Notes under the pieces: model-generated
The model's database searches: none
Told to the model about the DNA's origin: nothing
The model's input: the letters and a program-made list of their open reading frames with translations, nothing else
Assembly: GCA_027922465.2 (NCBI GenBank)
Contig: BQMF02000029.1
Location: forward strand, 496,001-560,000
Reading direction: 5' to 3'
DNA from: Turritopsis dohrnii
Taxonomy: Eukaryota > Cnidaria > Hydrozoa > Anthoathecata > Oceaniidae
DNA: 64,000 nt
Position numbers and translations under genes: made by a program
Shown: positions 41,644 through 53,098 of the stretch, in pieces
Position numbering within the stretch: position 1 is the first letter of the stretch
Layout: the number at the start of each line of letters is the position of its first letter

Positions 41644-44337
41644 TTTCCCACTTCATATAATTTACTTTTTCATTGGACTATTTCAAATGAGAAAATCACC
41701 ATGCCAATCATTACAACACTATTGTTATCATAATTAATTAAATCTAAAACATGTATAAATCAAATCTTTTTCAAATTAAATGAACAGTAATCCAAATCAA
41801 ATTTTCAGCATAACAACAAACACAAGTGATGAGCAATTTTGTTTTAAGCTGGTTACAGGAAAAACAATACACCAACTCACTGTTAATACTTTATTGCTAA
41901 GCGTTTTCATAAAATACATTAAACATAACTTGTCAATGCTTGTCATATAGTACTTACTCTTATATACAATACTCTTGATTTCTCCAGTTTAAGATTGGTT
42001 TTGACAGATGACCACTATTTTATCTTTTTCTTTCTAACAAAAAAAACAGACAATATTTAGACTGGACTTGATGTCTAGAGGTATGGTTTTAAGGTCATTG
42101 TTGACTACAGTGCCCTTAGATTCGTTAAGATGGGACAGTCATACTCTATAACAAAACTCAACATCAGGGTGCTTTTTCAGTCGTGACAACTAAGATAGAA
42201 AAATGATAAAAATGATCGAAGACGACAGTGATTTGGCATAACCTTTTCTAAAATAATGGCATATGGAGAATAAACACTGAAAAACAACTTTGACTAAAAT
42301 AAAACTTCATTTTTTTATATATATCCATTAAAATTCTCTCCTGGCTACCAAAAATTATAAAACCAATGATGTCAATGGCCGACATGAAACCCACATAAAA
42401 TCTTAAGATCTTAAGACACTGCTTGAGACACATGTTGCACAAAGATTATCTCTGAGCTTTGCAATGTGATTACGTAATGTGATTTAAGGCTCTATCTAAA
42501 CAATGGATCATGGAATTCACAAAGACGTTTCAAGTTGCACATCCTAATGTGTTTCATGCTTTCCGCACTGTTTGTTCTGTTCCTTTTTGTGTATCCTCAA
42601 TCAGTAAAGTCCTGGGAATGAAGTGATATTTTGTGAAAAACAACAGCAAAACCAGAGTCTTATAAAGTGGCATTTTGTTTGTTTGTGACAAATTCATTAT
42701 ATATTAACTTTTACGCATAAGATTAATTCTGGCAAAAGTTGTTTCAAATGATACTCTAGGGGAAATATGGAATTTTTTGTAACAAAAAATGCACCATTAC
42801 ATAGGAAGTCTTTTTGTTTTTTGTTTTGTTTTTGACAAAGTTTATGCCAGCATGGATATAGATTTCACCGAGTCCTGGGAACAATTATAAAATATCAGTG
42901 TGACAAAAGAAAGTTTTTTTCTTACATAATAATACTTAATATGTAATACTGCAACTATTTCGTTATTAGTATCATGTGAATTGAAGTCAGGTCTCAATCA
43001 TGTTTGTTGAATTTGGAAACTGATCCTCAAGGGATGCCTTGTTAATTTGGTTTTACAGAAAATATTTCCCGGCACAAAGCAAGGAAGTCTTTTTCCTTAA
43101 GCTGAAATAATAACGTAATGTGTGTTTTTAGGAGCCTTAGAACCATGCAATACTGGTCAGATATTTTGCTGGTCAGATATTTTGCCTAAATGAAAAATGT
43201 GCTGTCTCTTTGTGTAATAAAAAGGGCTTTTATTTTGATGATCAGGTTAATAAGTCCTTTTACTAAATTTGGTAAACTTTGAAGTCTTTGTTTTTAGATA
43301 AATTCTCGTTTTTATTAATGGTTTTCATTATAATAATAAAGTTTAAGAGTAACATCATCAAGAAAGGGCAATGTCGGTCTATCATCCATTCAATGTTGTT
43401 ATTCATTAAGTATTTAGTGATAAAAATCTCTTTAGAATGTTATTATTAGCATGTTTAAGACTTGGAAAAAAAACAATTGTCAGAATTAAATTAAGTGTTG
43501 TTTTTTTTTTCATCAGTTCGATAGTATTGCTAAAGAAAAACTTCCAAATTTCAGCTTCATGAGCAATGAATAAATCTTCAGCTCATTGTTTACTGCTTGT
43601 TTTTTGAAACAATTCCCTAATGCTGCTTTATTGTAACCAACTTGAATTCAAATTATCATCGTTGTCATCTTTACTGTCTGTGTTATCCTCAGACTTGGAC
43701 TCTTCATTCACAGGATACCTAAAGCCTTCATTTCTGCTTCAGTATATTTCGGATCATTATTGTATAGGCCATCGGCTTCAGTGGAAACTGAATCAGAACT
43801 GTGTTCAGTTTGTCTGCACTCCACTAGCTTTCACTGCTAATGCTGTTTTCTTGCACTTTGAAAGAGATGTAGACACATGATGTGACATCTGTAATGGTTA
43901 GTTGTGAAACATAACTTTATTTTATGTTTATTTAGAGCGAAATAAAATTTGGATAAAGCCATTTTATTTATATACACTTAGAAATGCTTACAAAATAAAA
44001 AAAAGAGCTGAAATTGCAAAGACAAACATAAAACTCAAATCTGTTGTGATGGAAATTCTTAAATCATATTTACAAGTTATATATGTACTTTTCGCCTGTC
44101 CAGTCAGGCCACCACAACAATAGTTTTCAAACATTTTGGTGGCCTGAACCAATTTTTGACTGTCTCAGACAGTCAGGCCACCGCTAAGATCAGACACTGT
44201 CAAGGGTATAGTACAGTTAATTAACTTATTTGAAAGATTGTGTTTGTTAAGTTTAGTTATGATAAGTGTTGGATTTAGTTTAATTGGCAGTGCAGTATGG
44301 ATTATTAGGATGTTCAGCCAAAGTTAGGGCAACAGAA
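41644..44337. other. Gene-poor interval upstream of PLD6
   Basis: No supported gene. The PLD6 promoter should lie at its left end. A foldback (GTCAGGCCACCA answered by TTGGTGGCCTGA) spans 44108-44156, followed by the palindromic TGACTGTCTCAGACAGTCA. The minus strand of 43617-43885 looks weakly coding but is broken (see the rejected list). Confidence 0.5.
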
Positions 44338-44585
44338 GTCCAGTGATGGTGTAGTGGTTAGTACCTTTGAGTGTGACCGCTGTGACCCATGTTCGAGTCC
44401 AGCCATGTCATATCTCCGATGTACTTTAAAAGCAGTGTATCAGCCCATTAGGAGCCATCGACTGACTGCACACTGGCAAGTTAGAGCATGCTATACGTAT
44501 CTCTGGTGGTAAGTCAACTAATAGTTGCAAGTCGGCGGGTGGAAGAACCAACCACTACGAATGGAAGCCCAAGGACTAAAAACTT
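44338..44585 (+). mobile_element. tRNA-derived SINE, family 1
   Basis: The head carries a pol III A box (TGGTGTAGTGGTTAG at 44347) and a B box (TGTTCGAGTCC ending at 44400) at tRNA-like spacing. The body (TTTAAAAGCAGTGTATCAGC onward) runs to about 44580. A second copy lies at 50718-50941. Confidence 0.7.
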
Positions 44586-44594
44586 CCGTTACTT

Positions 44595-46584
44595 CAGGGG
44601 TTGACAAATTTCTACAGCATTCGTACGTTGGCGTACATAATATATATATATTTTTTTCACGTACGGCAAAAAATTTTTAACATACATATTTCAAATCAAA
44701 ATTTGTACGTCTTATGAAAATACATTAATGCAACAAAAAGTTTATTATCAATGTTTTATTATTCAGTTTTACGTTCTTTATTATTATTATTATTATTGTT
44801 TCGCTTTTGTAGAATTTCAACTACTTTATCGACAGGTTGAAAAAGTTTGATTTTATGGTGGTAATTAGTTGGTGTAAATAGGGTCTAATCGTAAAACACC
44901 AGCAAATTAATTTATTAAAAGACAAAAGAATTATACATCCCGTGAGCTGTGTTAACATGCGTTTTTTTATAACAGCTTGAAAAAACATAAGAAAAAAATG
45001 TAAAAAAAAAAATGCTTTTCTTCGAAAAAGAAAATGTTTTTAATTATAATTTCATGAAACGAAAAATGAATTTGAACAAATAACTGCCAAAGGTAGTAAG
45101 AAGGTCTGAACTGAGATTTTACTAACTCGCTCTTCTCCACTAAAGTAACGATTATAATGATAATGTTTTTTGTCATGATTTTTTTTTTGTAACGACAAAA
45201 AGGACACAATTTTCCTTGCAACACATTAACATCTACTTTGTTCGATGAATTCATTGAATATTGTTAGGAGTAATGTAATGACTTCCAGTGTACTGAAAGA
45301 AAATGCCATTCATTTTATTCCCGTACAAAACAAGTAAAAAATAATGTACGCAACCTGATCTATATATTAATAGCCGATTCTCTGTCTGTCTGTCTGTTTG
45401 TTTGTTTGTTTGTTTGTAAGTCACGCAAAATGGTAGATTAAGTTGTGAGCGAAATTATTTCTTTTTTTGTGTGCGACGTGAGTTCGAAGCAAATACATTG
45501 CAACCCCAATCGAACGTGACTTTTTTTGGCTGATGAACTAATAGGAATAACGTTTTGTTTTTATCATTATTGTTAGTTTTATATTCCACAATGACTTGGC
45601 TTTGAAAACAGTACATCAACTAAATACAAAGTCACTAACTGATTAAATATTTGGACAAAAAGCAGCAGTGGCAGAACGTGGCAGCATATGTTCGGTTTGC
45701 CACTAACTCTTGCCTGACTGTCTGAGACAGGTGAACTTTTTTTTTGAGCAATCAAAATGTTTAAAAACCGATAGGTAAAAAAAGAGTATCATATCAAAAC
45801 AAAATGTTTTTTTTTTTTTGATTTTCTTTTAATAAATTAATTTCTTCTTTTAATTGTTAAGCATTCTGATCAAACGTTTTTTTATTTTATTTATTCATTT
45901 AGCACGTGCCTTTTTTCTCTCCTCCGTGTGAACTTTTTAAGAAGAGAAACCATTTTCCCCCTGTTTGATAGCACCCGTTAGAGCGCGTAACGTTTTTAAA
46001 ACAAAAGCTAATAAAAAGTTTTTTTCTCTCTACGTTTTGAGTGCATTGTTGTACTGATCAACGATTGTTTTAAAAAATAAATATATAACACATGAAATTT
46101 GGGTTTTTTTGGAACCATTGTTTAAACTGATATTCGATATTTGATTTCGAATCTGCCTCTAGGATAACTGACGTTTTTTCGGGTCCGCAATACAGGCGAT
46201 GGGGTGACAAAAAATTTGGGTCTAATTTTTTTGGGAGGGGTCTGTGACGTCATCAAAATCTTTGAAGAATGATATCTCTGTAACGGTTGATCGTAGCGGA
46301 ACGATCCCATACATTTTTTTTAATCAGTTTTTCGAGCTCTACAACATGGTAACACTTTCGGTTGCCATTTCCTTAATTTTATTTTTCGTGAAGTCAACGC
46401 ATGCTGAACATGGGCGGCGAGCGACGCCGCCTTGGCGGCTAGTATTTTATAAAATTCACGTACAAAATAATCGCTAGTTGGCATTCGTGCACGAACAAGT
46501 AATGTTTTTCCATCGTATGTTGACATTGAAAAAGTCCTAATATTTGTATGTCACATACGCACGTACACGATTTGTCAACCCCTG
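44595..46584. mobile_element. hAT-like non-autonomous DNA transposon hosting a Helitron-like element
   Basis: Inverted ends CAGGGGTTGACAAATT and ATTTGTCAACCCCTG are flanked on both sides by TACTT (44590-44594 and 46585-46589), a likely 5-bp target duplication. Subterminal CGTAC motifs occur at both ends. There is no transposase. The CAGGG start suits hAT elements; 5 bp is shorter than the usual 8-bp hAT duplication, although 5-bp hAT lineages exist. The Helitron-like element at 45359-46442 lies inside. Confidence 0.66.
45359..46442 (+). mobile_element. Helitron-like element, second copy, itself interrupted
   Basis: Starts TCTATATATTAATAGCC after an A and ends with hairpin GGCGGC, loop, GCCGCC, then TTGGCGGCTAG before T, matching the 5238-5703 copy. 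It is about 620 bp longer because unrelated DNA (roughly 45555-46155) interrupts the shared sequence near GATAACTGACGTT. The insert includes a fragment resembling the head of the SINE at 53560 (AGCAGCAGTGGCAGAACG). Confidence 0.72.
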
Positions 46585-47292
46585 TACTTACTTTTACTTA
46601 CTTACAGAACAACACAGGAAGGGTAAAAACAACAAATCAAGAAAAAGTAGCTAAATATTGGGGGATGGAAATAATAAATGAAATATATTCTTACGTATAA
46701 GGAGTAAAAACACCTCCGAAAACGAAATGAACTCTCAAAAGTGTAAACATAAATAACCAAATCAAGATACTGTAGCTAGGTGTCATAATTATGTGTGACG
46801 TGTTTGTGCGTGAGTGTTGTTGTTCTGTTGATAACAAAATGAATGAAGAAGTGCGACAAAAAAAACACTTGTTAAAACAATAATATATAACAAACGTCAC
46901 TTCTCACTTTAATTGTTAGAACAAATCCACAAAACGAATATGTAGGTTTACTACAAAAGTTTAAAACCAAGACGCAAAACAGACAAACTAGCAACAACGT
47001 CGTCTGTATTTTCTTGAACAATCAAGGACATCGACTTGATAAACCTGATTTGCGTAAACTGAACTAGCCTTTGCTCAGGGTTCCTTATTATGTAAGACTT
47101 ACAGTAAGCAAAGATATGCATTTTGAATGAAGGCTGTAGGTTGTCAAAAATGGGGGAAGTCAAAACGCACGAACGACAAGACGAGACACAGACTTCCCTT
47201 TTTGAGAAAGAATTTAGTGAAATGTAAGGAAAATCCAATCGATTACGTATTATGTATTTGCTTTATTATGTATGAGGAGTTGGTGATTGGCG
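46585..47292. other. Upstream region of ZFAND1
   Basis: No feature beyond the probable ZFAND1 promoter and 5' UTR. Confidence 0.4.
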
Positions 47293-48084
47293 ATGGAGCT
47301 ACCAGACATTGGGAAGCAATGTTCATTTGTTGAATGCAAACAGCTAGATTTTTTACCTGTCAAGTGTTTAAAATGTGAACTGTGGTTTTGCAAAAGCCAT
47401 TGTGTTGATTACGGTCATAATTGTAGTAAAGTTGCTGTAATACTTCAAGAAGATGCCTCTACTTCTGATAAAAATACTTGTAATCAAATTGAATCATATT
47501 CATGCTCTTTGGATCAGTGTAAGTCCAGGGAGTTAACGTCTATCTTATGTGGTAAATGTAATTTGCAGTTTTGTTTAAAGCACAGATTGCCAACAGACCA
47601 TAAATGTGAGGCTCTGCCTGTTGTAAGACCAAAAGAAATATTATCATCAAGAGAGAAGGTATCAAAAGCTATTGGTAAAGAACTTTTAACTACTAAGCCC
47701 ACTGGAAAGATTGGGAAACGATCTTCAAAAACTGCATCAAAAGTGAAGGAGATGAAACTTAAGATGAATGCACAAGGTGAACGTAGCACTCCAATCAATG
47801 AAAGAATTTATTTCAATGTTCATATCCTGGGAAATGATGATCCATACGCTGTTGCACCTGCATACTTTAGTGGAGAATTTAGTATTGGAAAGATCGTGGA
47901 TTTAATTGCTTTGTACTTCAATCTGAAAAATGAGAACCATCTTGCAAATTCTTTAAAGCTTCGTCTTTTTGATGAAAGTGATGCTATGATACCCCTTGAT
48001 TGGAAATTAAAATCTATTTTAGAAAGTCCTGATTATAATTTGGAAAATTTCGGAACACTGTTAATAAAATATGTAGACACATAG
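47293..48084 (+). CDS. ZFAND1: AN1-type zinc finger protein ZFAND1
   Basis: One uninterrupted frame of 263 residues from the ATG at 47293 (human 268). The start MELPDIGKQC matches human MAELDIGQHC. Two AN1 zinc fingers occupy about residues 10-49 (CSFVECKQLDFLPVKCLKC, WFCKSHC, HNC) and 69-108 (CSLDQCKSRELTSILCGKC, FCLKHR, HKC). A basic linker and a C-terminal ubiquitin-like region (about 165-262, with ERIYFNVHIL and FSIGKIVDLIAL) follow. ZFAND1 recruits p97 and the 26S proteasome to arsenite-induced stress granules so that they can be cleared. The coding region has no intron. Confidence 0.94.
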   Translation: MELPDIGKQCSFVECKQLDFLPVKCLKCELWFCKSHCVDYGHNCSKVAVILQEDASTSDKNTCNQIESYSCSLDQCKSRELTSILCGKCNLQFCLKHRLPTDHKCEALPVVRPKEILSSREKVSKAIGKELLTTKPTGKIGKRSSKTASKVKEMKLKMNAQGERSTPINERIYFNVHILGNDDPYAVAPAYFSGEFSIGKIVDLIALYFNLKNENHLANSLKLRLFDESDAMIPLDWKLKSILESPDYNLENFGTLLIKYVDT

Positions 48085-49390
48085 CTTGCAAAGATTCTTA
48101 TGTTTGTCAATATCTTCATCTTAATTTTTTTCAAAATACTTAGTTTACTGCATACAGGTATTTATTGTTTGATATATATTTGTGTTTAAAGACCCATGTC
48201 TTCAAAACTTCTGGCATGCAAAAAATGTGTGAGTATACACGTTTTTTTTTTTATAAGAAAGTCACTTTTTGGCCCGAGCCCCAATTTTCTTAAGGTTTTT
48301 GACCAAATGAGCCTGAGATTTTCTTAATATTTTCTTAACTTTTCCGCTCTGAATTTCCTTTTGTTAAGACTTTGTTTTAATCATAGGCAATAGAAACACC
48401 AATTTTGGAGAAAGAAAATCACTTTTCCCTCCAAATAGCAATACGATTTCCTGCTGAATTCAGGAGGGAAGTTTGAATGACAACCTTTTTTCCTTCAAAA
48501 ACACTCCCCCGTTATCCAATGTCATAGAATAGTCAGTAGGGAGAAGAGCATATTTGCTTGCTCAAAATGTGTACAAAACAAACAAGAAGGAAAACCATTG
48601 ATTTCTGGAGAACTGAGGCTCGGCATTTTCTTAAGATTTTCTTAAGGTTTTGAGGTTTTTGAGCCTCATTTTCTTATAAAAATTTTTCTTATAAAAAAAA
48701 CGTGTATTATAGGTTACGTTCCATGTAACAATAGGAAAAACAAACCTATTTCGAGTATCAGATGCTCTGTAATAATCAGTCCATTATCACGATTGATAAA
48801 AATACATAAGGAAATGTTATGTAATTCTTGAAATTGGCGTGAGGCAAATAGCGATCAAGATTTGCACGTTCTCGCAAATCTTAATTCCTGTCTGAACACT
48901 GGATTTACACTTCGAACCTCTAATATTTTTGCGGATAAATCTATTTTTCATCAAGTAAAATATCAACAAAGAATACTTTGCTCAGGGGAGGTCAATGTAA
49001 CGCCAGCAACTCAGAAGATGACTCAATCAAGGTGCACTTCCCATAAAGGAAGAGTGCAAATAACAATAAAAACATCGTTTCTCAAAGTAAAAGCAACAGT
49101 AAGAAACGCGAAACCTGTGGCAAGTGCTGCTTGTATTGTTATTGACGAAGAGTAATAAATAAGTCCTTAGATGTTCAATAACCTCGACTTTTTTCCTTTA
49201 TCATTTCCCAAACGTTTTGTAAAGACGAGACTTTCATTTATATCCAAAGCAAAGTGAAAAATCAATTCTTTACGGGTGCAAAATTTCGAAAATTTTGCGG
49301 AGTAAATCTTTGCGGATGAAAAATTTCGAAAATTTTGCGGAATTTATTTTTGCGGATTTGAGCGAAATCGCAAGAATAAATTCTGCAAAA
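48085..49390. other. ZFAND1 downstream region
   Basis: Contains the ZFAND1 3' UTR and the MITE at 48236-48706. Between 48862 and 49155 there is an open frame with no recognisable protein that overlaps repeat-like DNA; I do not call it a gene. Confidence 0.45.
48236..48706. mobile_element. MITE, T-rich ATAAGAA inverted termini, second copy
   Basis: Starts TACACGTTTTTTTTTTATAAG and ends CTTATAAAAAAAACGTGTA in inverse. The interior has repeated TTTTCTTAAG and GAGCCTCA/TGAGCCTGAG motifs, as in the 15522-15900 copy. It may carry a TA duplication. Confidence 0.7.
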
Positions 49391-49395
49391 AAAAG

Positions 49396-49570
49396 TTCCG
49401 TACAAATTTCTTCCGCAAAAAGAGTTCCGTACAAATTTCTTCCGCAAAAAGAGTTCCGTACAAATTTCTTCCGAAAAAAAGTTCCGTACAAATTTCTTCC
49501 GCAAAAAAAGTTCCGTACAAATTTCTTCCGCAAAAGGAGTTCCGTACAAATTTCTTCCGCAAATAATTTC
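49396..49570. repeat. ~30-bp tandem repeat, about six copies
   Basis: The unit GTTCCGTACAAATTTCTTCC plus GCAAAAAGA recurs every 28-32 bp. The array ends at TTCTTCCCTTAAGGTAG (to 49585), which resembles the right end of the small element at 21541-21669, so it may be an expanded part of a MITE. Open frames on both strands here come from the periodicity. Confidence 0.75.
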
Positions 49571-49585
49571 TTCCCTTAAGGTAGT

Positions 49586-50717
49586 TTGTAATAGCTGTGT
49601 GAACAAAAAGAAAAATTGATTTATAAACCCAAGAACCTGCATGTAAAGCAATAACAAACAGAACAGCTTCCTAGCAATTTTTTGACATAAGGACATTAAA
49701 AGTTTAAGAAATCTGTTGCGTGGCAACTGAACTTGCTCTCTAAACACATCGTATACAAAATCGACATTCCTCCGGAACATAAATAACTCAATCAGACTTA
49801 AAAATAGATAATTTCATATTTCACAGTTACATAAAATATATTCCTTTATAAATGTGATATCATTTTTATACCATTACAGGTTCATACGTCAGGCTTCTGC
49901 TTGTTCCAGAATTATATACGATTTTGCTTGTAAGATTTGTTTATATGTTAGAGATGACATTTTATGAGAAGAAACACTTTGCATTATAGCAATCACCTTA
50001 GAAACGGTTTTGGAAGAGCTGTAGTGATATCAGAAATGGTACTCAGCCAAGGCAAATTCAAAAAAAAATTGAAATACATTGAATATTTGGTCAAAATTAG
50101 GCCCAAATCTTCTTTCTTGACCAAATTTTGAATAATAAATCGGAACTTCAAGCTCAGCTTGATCAACAATTTGATCCAAACTTCCCTTTCTTAACAAAAT
50201 TATGACAAACTTAGAAGCAAATTCGAAATCAGCAAGTCAAGATAATGCGTGTTTAAAATCGAATTAAGTGAATTACCCTTGGTTCGAGGTTGTCAGCATG
50301 TTCGTTAAAATAATTTGAGACCAGTCAAAAAATCTGATTATCTACTGCTATCTGTTAGTTTCCTGAAGTTTTGAGGTTATGTTTTTAGTCTACGTGATAG
50401 TTCCTCTGAAAATCAATGTTCACGTCTTAAAAGCGCTCACACTGTCTCAATGAAACTGCTCTCCTTCGCAGTGACATTGTGATCATTTTGCCCACTGGGC
50501 CTTCTTACAAGCATCCTTAAATATCGACTAAACCCTGGCGATGATTGGCTTCAAGGTTGGTTTAGTGATAATTCCAGAAATTGATGATTCTCGTTTACCC
50601 ACAAGAATTGTCCATGTGTTCAGTTCAAGCTTAGCGTTGATGCGTTGCTTAACACATGTTTTTATTTTATCGAGTCTGAACCTACTGATGCACATAAACG
50701 TGCATTTACTTATACCC
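49586..50717. other. Intergenic DNA
   Basis: No gene is supported. A diverged inverse copy of the CACTGCGATGAAG / GGGCAAA dispersed repeat lies at about 50430-50510. Confidence 0.45.
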
Positions 50718-50941
50718 GCTGCGAGTTATGTGCGAGCTCCAGTCATGTTGCATCTCGATACTTCACTCCGATGCGCTTTAAAAGCAGCGTATCAGCCCAT
50801 TAGGAGTCCATCGACTGACTGCACACTGGCCTTCGGGGAAGTTAGAGCAATGCTATACGTATCTCTGGCGGCAAGTCAATTACTAGTTGCAAGTCTGCAG
50901 ACGGAAGAGTCATCCTTTACGGATGGATGCCCAAGGTCCCA
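50718..50941 (+). mobile_element. SINE family 1, second copy (5'-truncated)
   Basis: Strongly similar to the body of 44338-44585. Shared blocks include GTATCAGCCCATTAGGAG, CATCGACTGACTGCACACTG and GCTATACGTATCTCTGG. Only the B-box side of the tRNA-like head remains. It explains the open frame at 50541-50954. Confidence 0.72.
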
Positions 50942-50988
50942 GTTACTTATCTAGCCACTTATTTGCCAACAACGCAAGTGGTTAAACG

Positions 50989-51078
50989 TTTTAAACGTTC
51001 ACTCGTGTTTCAAATGGTTTTAAACGTTCACTCGTGTTTCAAATGGTTTTAAACGTTCACTCGTGTTTCAAATGGTTT
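50989..51078. repeat. 29-bp tandem repeat, three copies
   Basis: TTTTAAACGTTCACTCGTG plus TTTCAAATGG occurs three times in a row (starting at 50989, 51018 and 51047) with no change that I can see. Confidence 0.85.
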
Positions 51079-52468
51079 AGTTTTTTTTTGTAGAAAGATT
51101 TCCAGAGTTTGTTCGTTAGACTTGATGACGCGTTATTCAAATTTGTTCGTCATCATATCAAGAAATTCCTGAAATGTGTACTCCGAATGACATTGTTTGT
51201 GATTCCTTTATTCGAAATCATTCTTTTAAAATCATATATAGTTGCTATGTTCTGCGTATCATATTGACGCCGAGAGCGCAGTGTTAATGTGAGGTGTACA
51301 TTTTTCAATATAATAAAGCGAAATGATCTTTTAAATCAATTCTTAAAAACGCTCTTAGTTTGGCTACCACTTCAATCATACGTATACAACATATGGAACT
51401 ACTTGAAAACATGACGACCCGCGTAAACCAACGACACAAACTTCTGTTTTCGTATATGAACTAACATTGATTTGGAGATACTGGTAACGAGGTTGTACCG
51501 CCTCATTATCTGAAGCGACTGAACATCGATATTGGCTAATCCTTTGAAACACCTTGAATTACACTATAGTATCGTTATTATTGCATTTAGTGATCCCAAC
51601 TTCTAAAACTCATTTAATTGAAAAATGAGTGAAAATGTGAAACGATTCGAATGTCGGCTAGTTGTCAACCAGGTTAACCTTAGATACGAATGATGACGTC
51701 ACAGGTCTTTATCTAAAACAAACTGAAGACTTCATAAATGAGATTTTAGCGTCGCGTTTACTTCACAACTGGAGACAAGATTGGTGTTGAATTGTAAACC
51801 CGTTTTACCGTTATTTTTTACCGGGCAAAATGGATGTTTGGTAGTACAGGTTATTCTGTTCATTTGCATCGAAGACTCTCATGGATTTTCATTTTAAAAA
51901 AAAATCGTTTCTTGGTGAACTTTTGCAGATCCATCGGTAAGATAATAAAATCACCATAACTTCTTCTATTCTGTAACACACGGAAATCCTTTGATTGAAT
52001 AAAATCAAGCTTTTTTTGTTTGTTTCATAATTACTTATTTACTTATTGTTAAATCACATCACGTGACTAGCAGAACTCGTTTGGAGATTGTCTTCCTGCT
52101 CAGTAAGGATTTGCTTTTTGTTTGAAATTTCCGGTCAAATAAGCCCCCCCCAAAAAATGACAATTTATTTTTTTTTAAAAAAACTAAAAACTTCATGATA
52201 TCATTCACGGTGGGATACAATTGTAACAAATTCATATTTAGTTACATCAATCAATTTACAAGTTGTTCATCTCTGCGTGATAATATCCTTCTTTTTAATT
52301 TTTTCATTCGTTTAAGCAGGAGTAATGGACAATATAAACTTTCGGTTTGAGTCACGTTATGTAAAAGTTATGTTATGTAGCATTAGGTACCGGAAATTGA
52401 AATATTTTTTTATAAGATGTAGGGCAAACAGAAAAATACTTAGCCATTTTCAGGGAAACACAACGCTA
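51079..52468. other. Region upstream of the unrecognised ORF
   Basis: Nothing clearly identifiable. It could contain the promoter and noncoding exons of the ORF at 52469; an acceptor-like ttttcag sits at 52447-52453. Confidence 0.35.
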
Positions 52469-53098
52469 ATGGAACAGGCGATAAAGGGAAACAAATTGCC
52501 GATGGAACGGGTGACATGGCGTTTTGGGAACAAGAAATCCGTTTTTGATGACAAAGGCGAAGATATTGACATCCGTGACCCTTCTTACTGGAGATCACTG
52601 AGAATGAAGCTGAGGAGATCTTCACTGATTACAATAGCTGATAGCGTCGTGTTTGATGACGTGCATCTGTTACCACTAAATAGACGTCGAAGCATAGTTA
52701 ACGACAGAAAAAGTCCGGCACAGCCGTCACCGATTTTGAACCCTGTTGATGTGACTGAATCACCTTTTAGTCCCATAAATGATATGAAGAAACTGATTTA
52801 TTCTCCAATGAAAGTGTTTGATCATACACAACTCCTTCCAGCAATACCTTCTTCCGAAAGAAAACATTTTCCTCGACCAGCCACAACAATTAGAATAAAG
52901 GTAAACAAGAACTCGAAACAAGACAAATATTTTGAAGTCAACAAAAATTCAAATATTAGGACTTGCAACTTGCCAACTATCATCAAATTAGATGGAAGCA
53001 ATTTACCATTTGAACGTGGTAATCTTTGTATCCTCGAAGAACAGAAATGCAGTCCAGAGTTCAGCAAAATATTTAGAGAAATCGATTTGGGACGGTAG
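52469..53098 (+). CDS. Unrecognised basic Ser/Pro-rich protein (hypothetical)
   Basis: I do not recognise this protein. The frame is open from 52325, but I choose the ATG at 52469 (209 residues) because a good acceptor (ttttcag) lies just upstream and the preceding residues look intronic. The protein is basic and appears largely disordered. It has several proline-directed Ser sites (PSPIL, ESPFSP, YSPMK), a FDDVHLLPLNRRRS segment echoed later by FDHTQLLPAIPSSER, and an acidic-aromatic DIRDPSYWRSLRMKL near the start. The repeated F-D-x-x-x-L-L-P pattern may be a short linear motif present twice. Base composition is a little less AT-rich than the flanks, and 630 bases without a stop favour a real exon. 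It could be one exon of a larger gene. Confidence 0.5.
   Translation: MEQAIKGNKLPMERVTWRFGNKKSVFDDKGEDIDIRDPSYWRSLRMKLRRSSLITIADSVVFDDVHLLPLNRRRSIVNDRKSPAQPSPILNPVDVTESPFSPINDMKKLIYSPMKVFDHTQLLPAIPSSERKHFPRPATTIRIKVNKNSKQDKYFEVNKNSNIRTCNLPTIIKLDGSNLPFERGNLCILEEQKCSPEFSKIFREIDLGR

Noticed and set aside
43617..43885. Weakly coding-looking minus-strand stretch (DPKYTEAEMKALG, then an acidic ESKSEDNTDSKDDNDD run)
   Set aside because: The two parts lie in different frames with stops between, no convincing splice site joins them, and I recognise no family. Possibly an old gene fragment.
48862..49155. 97-codon plus-strand frame after ZFAND1
   Set aside because: It begins in repeat-like DNA, has no recognisable domain and no supporting splice or start context.
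49262..49780. 172-codon minus-strand frame rich in repeated FVRNF and LYGT motifs
   Set aside because: It is the translation of the ~30-bp tandem repeat; the opposite strand is open as well.
50541..50954. 137-codon plus-strand frame
   Set aside because: It covers the SINE copy at 50718-50941 and shows no protein similarity.
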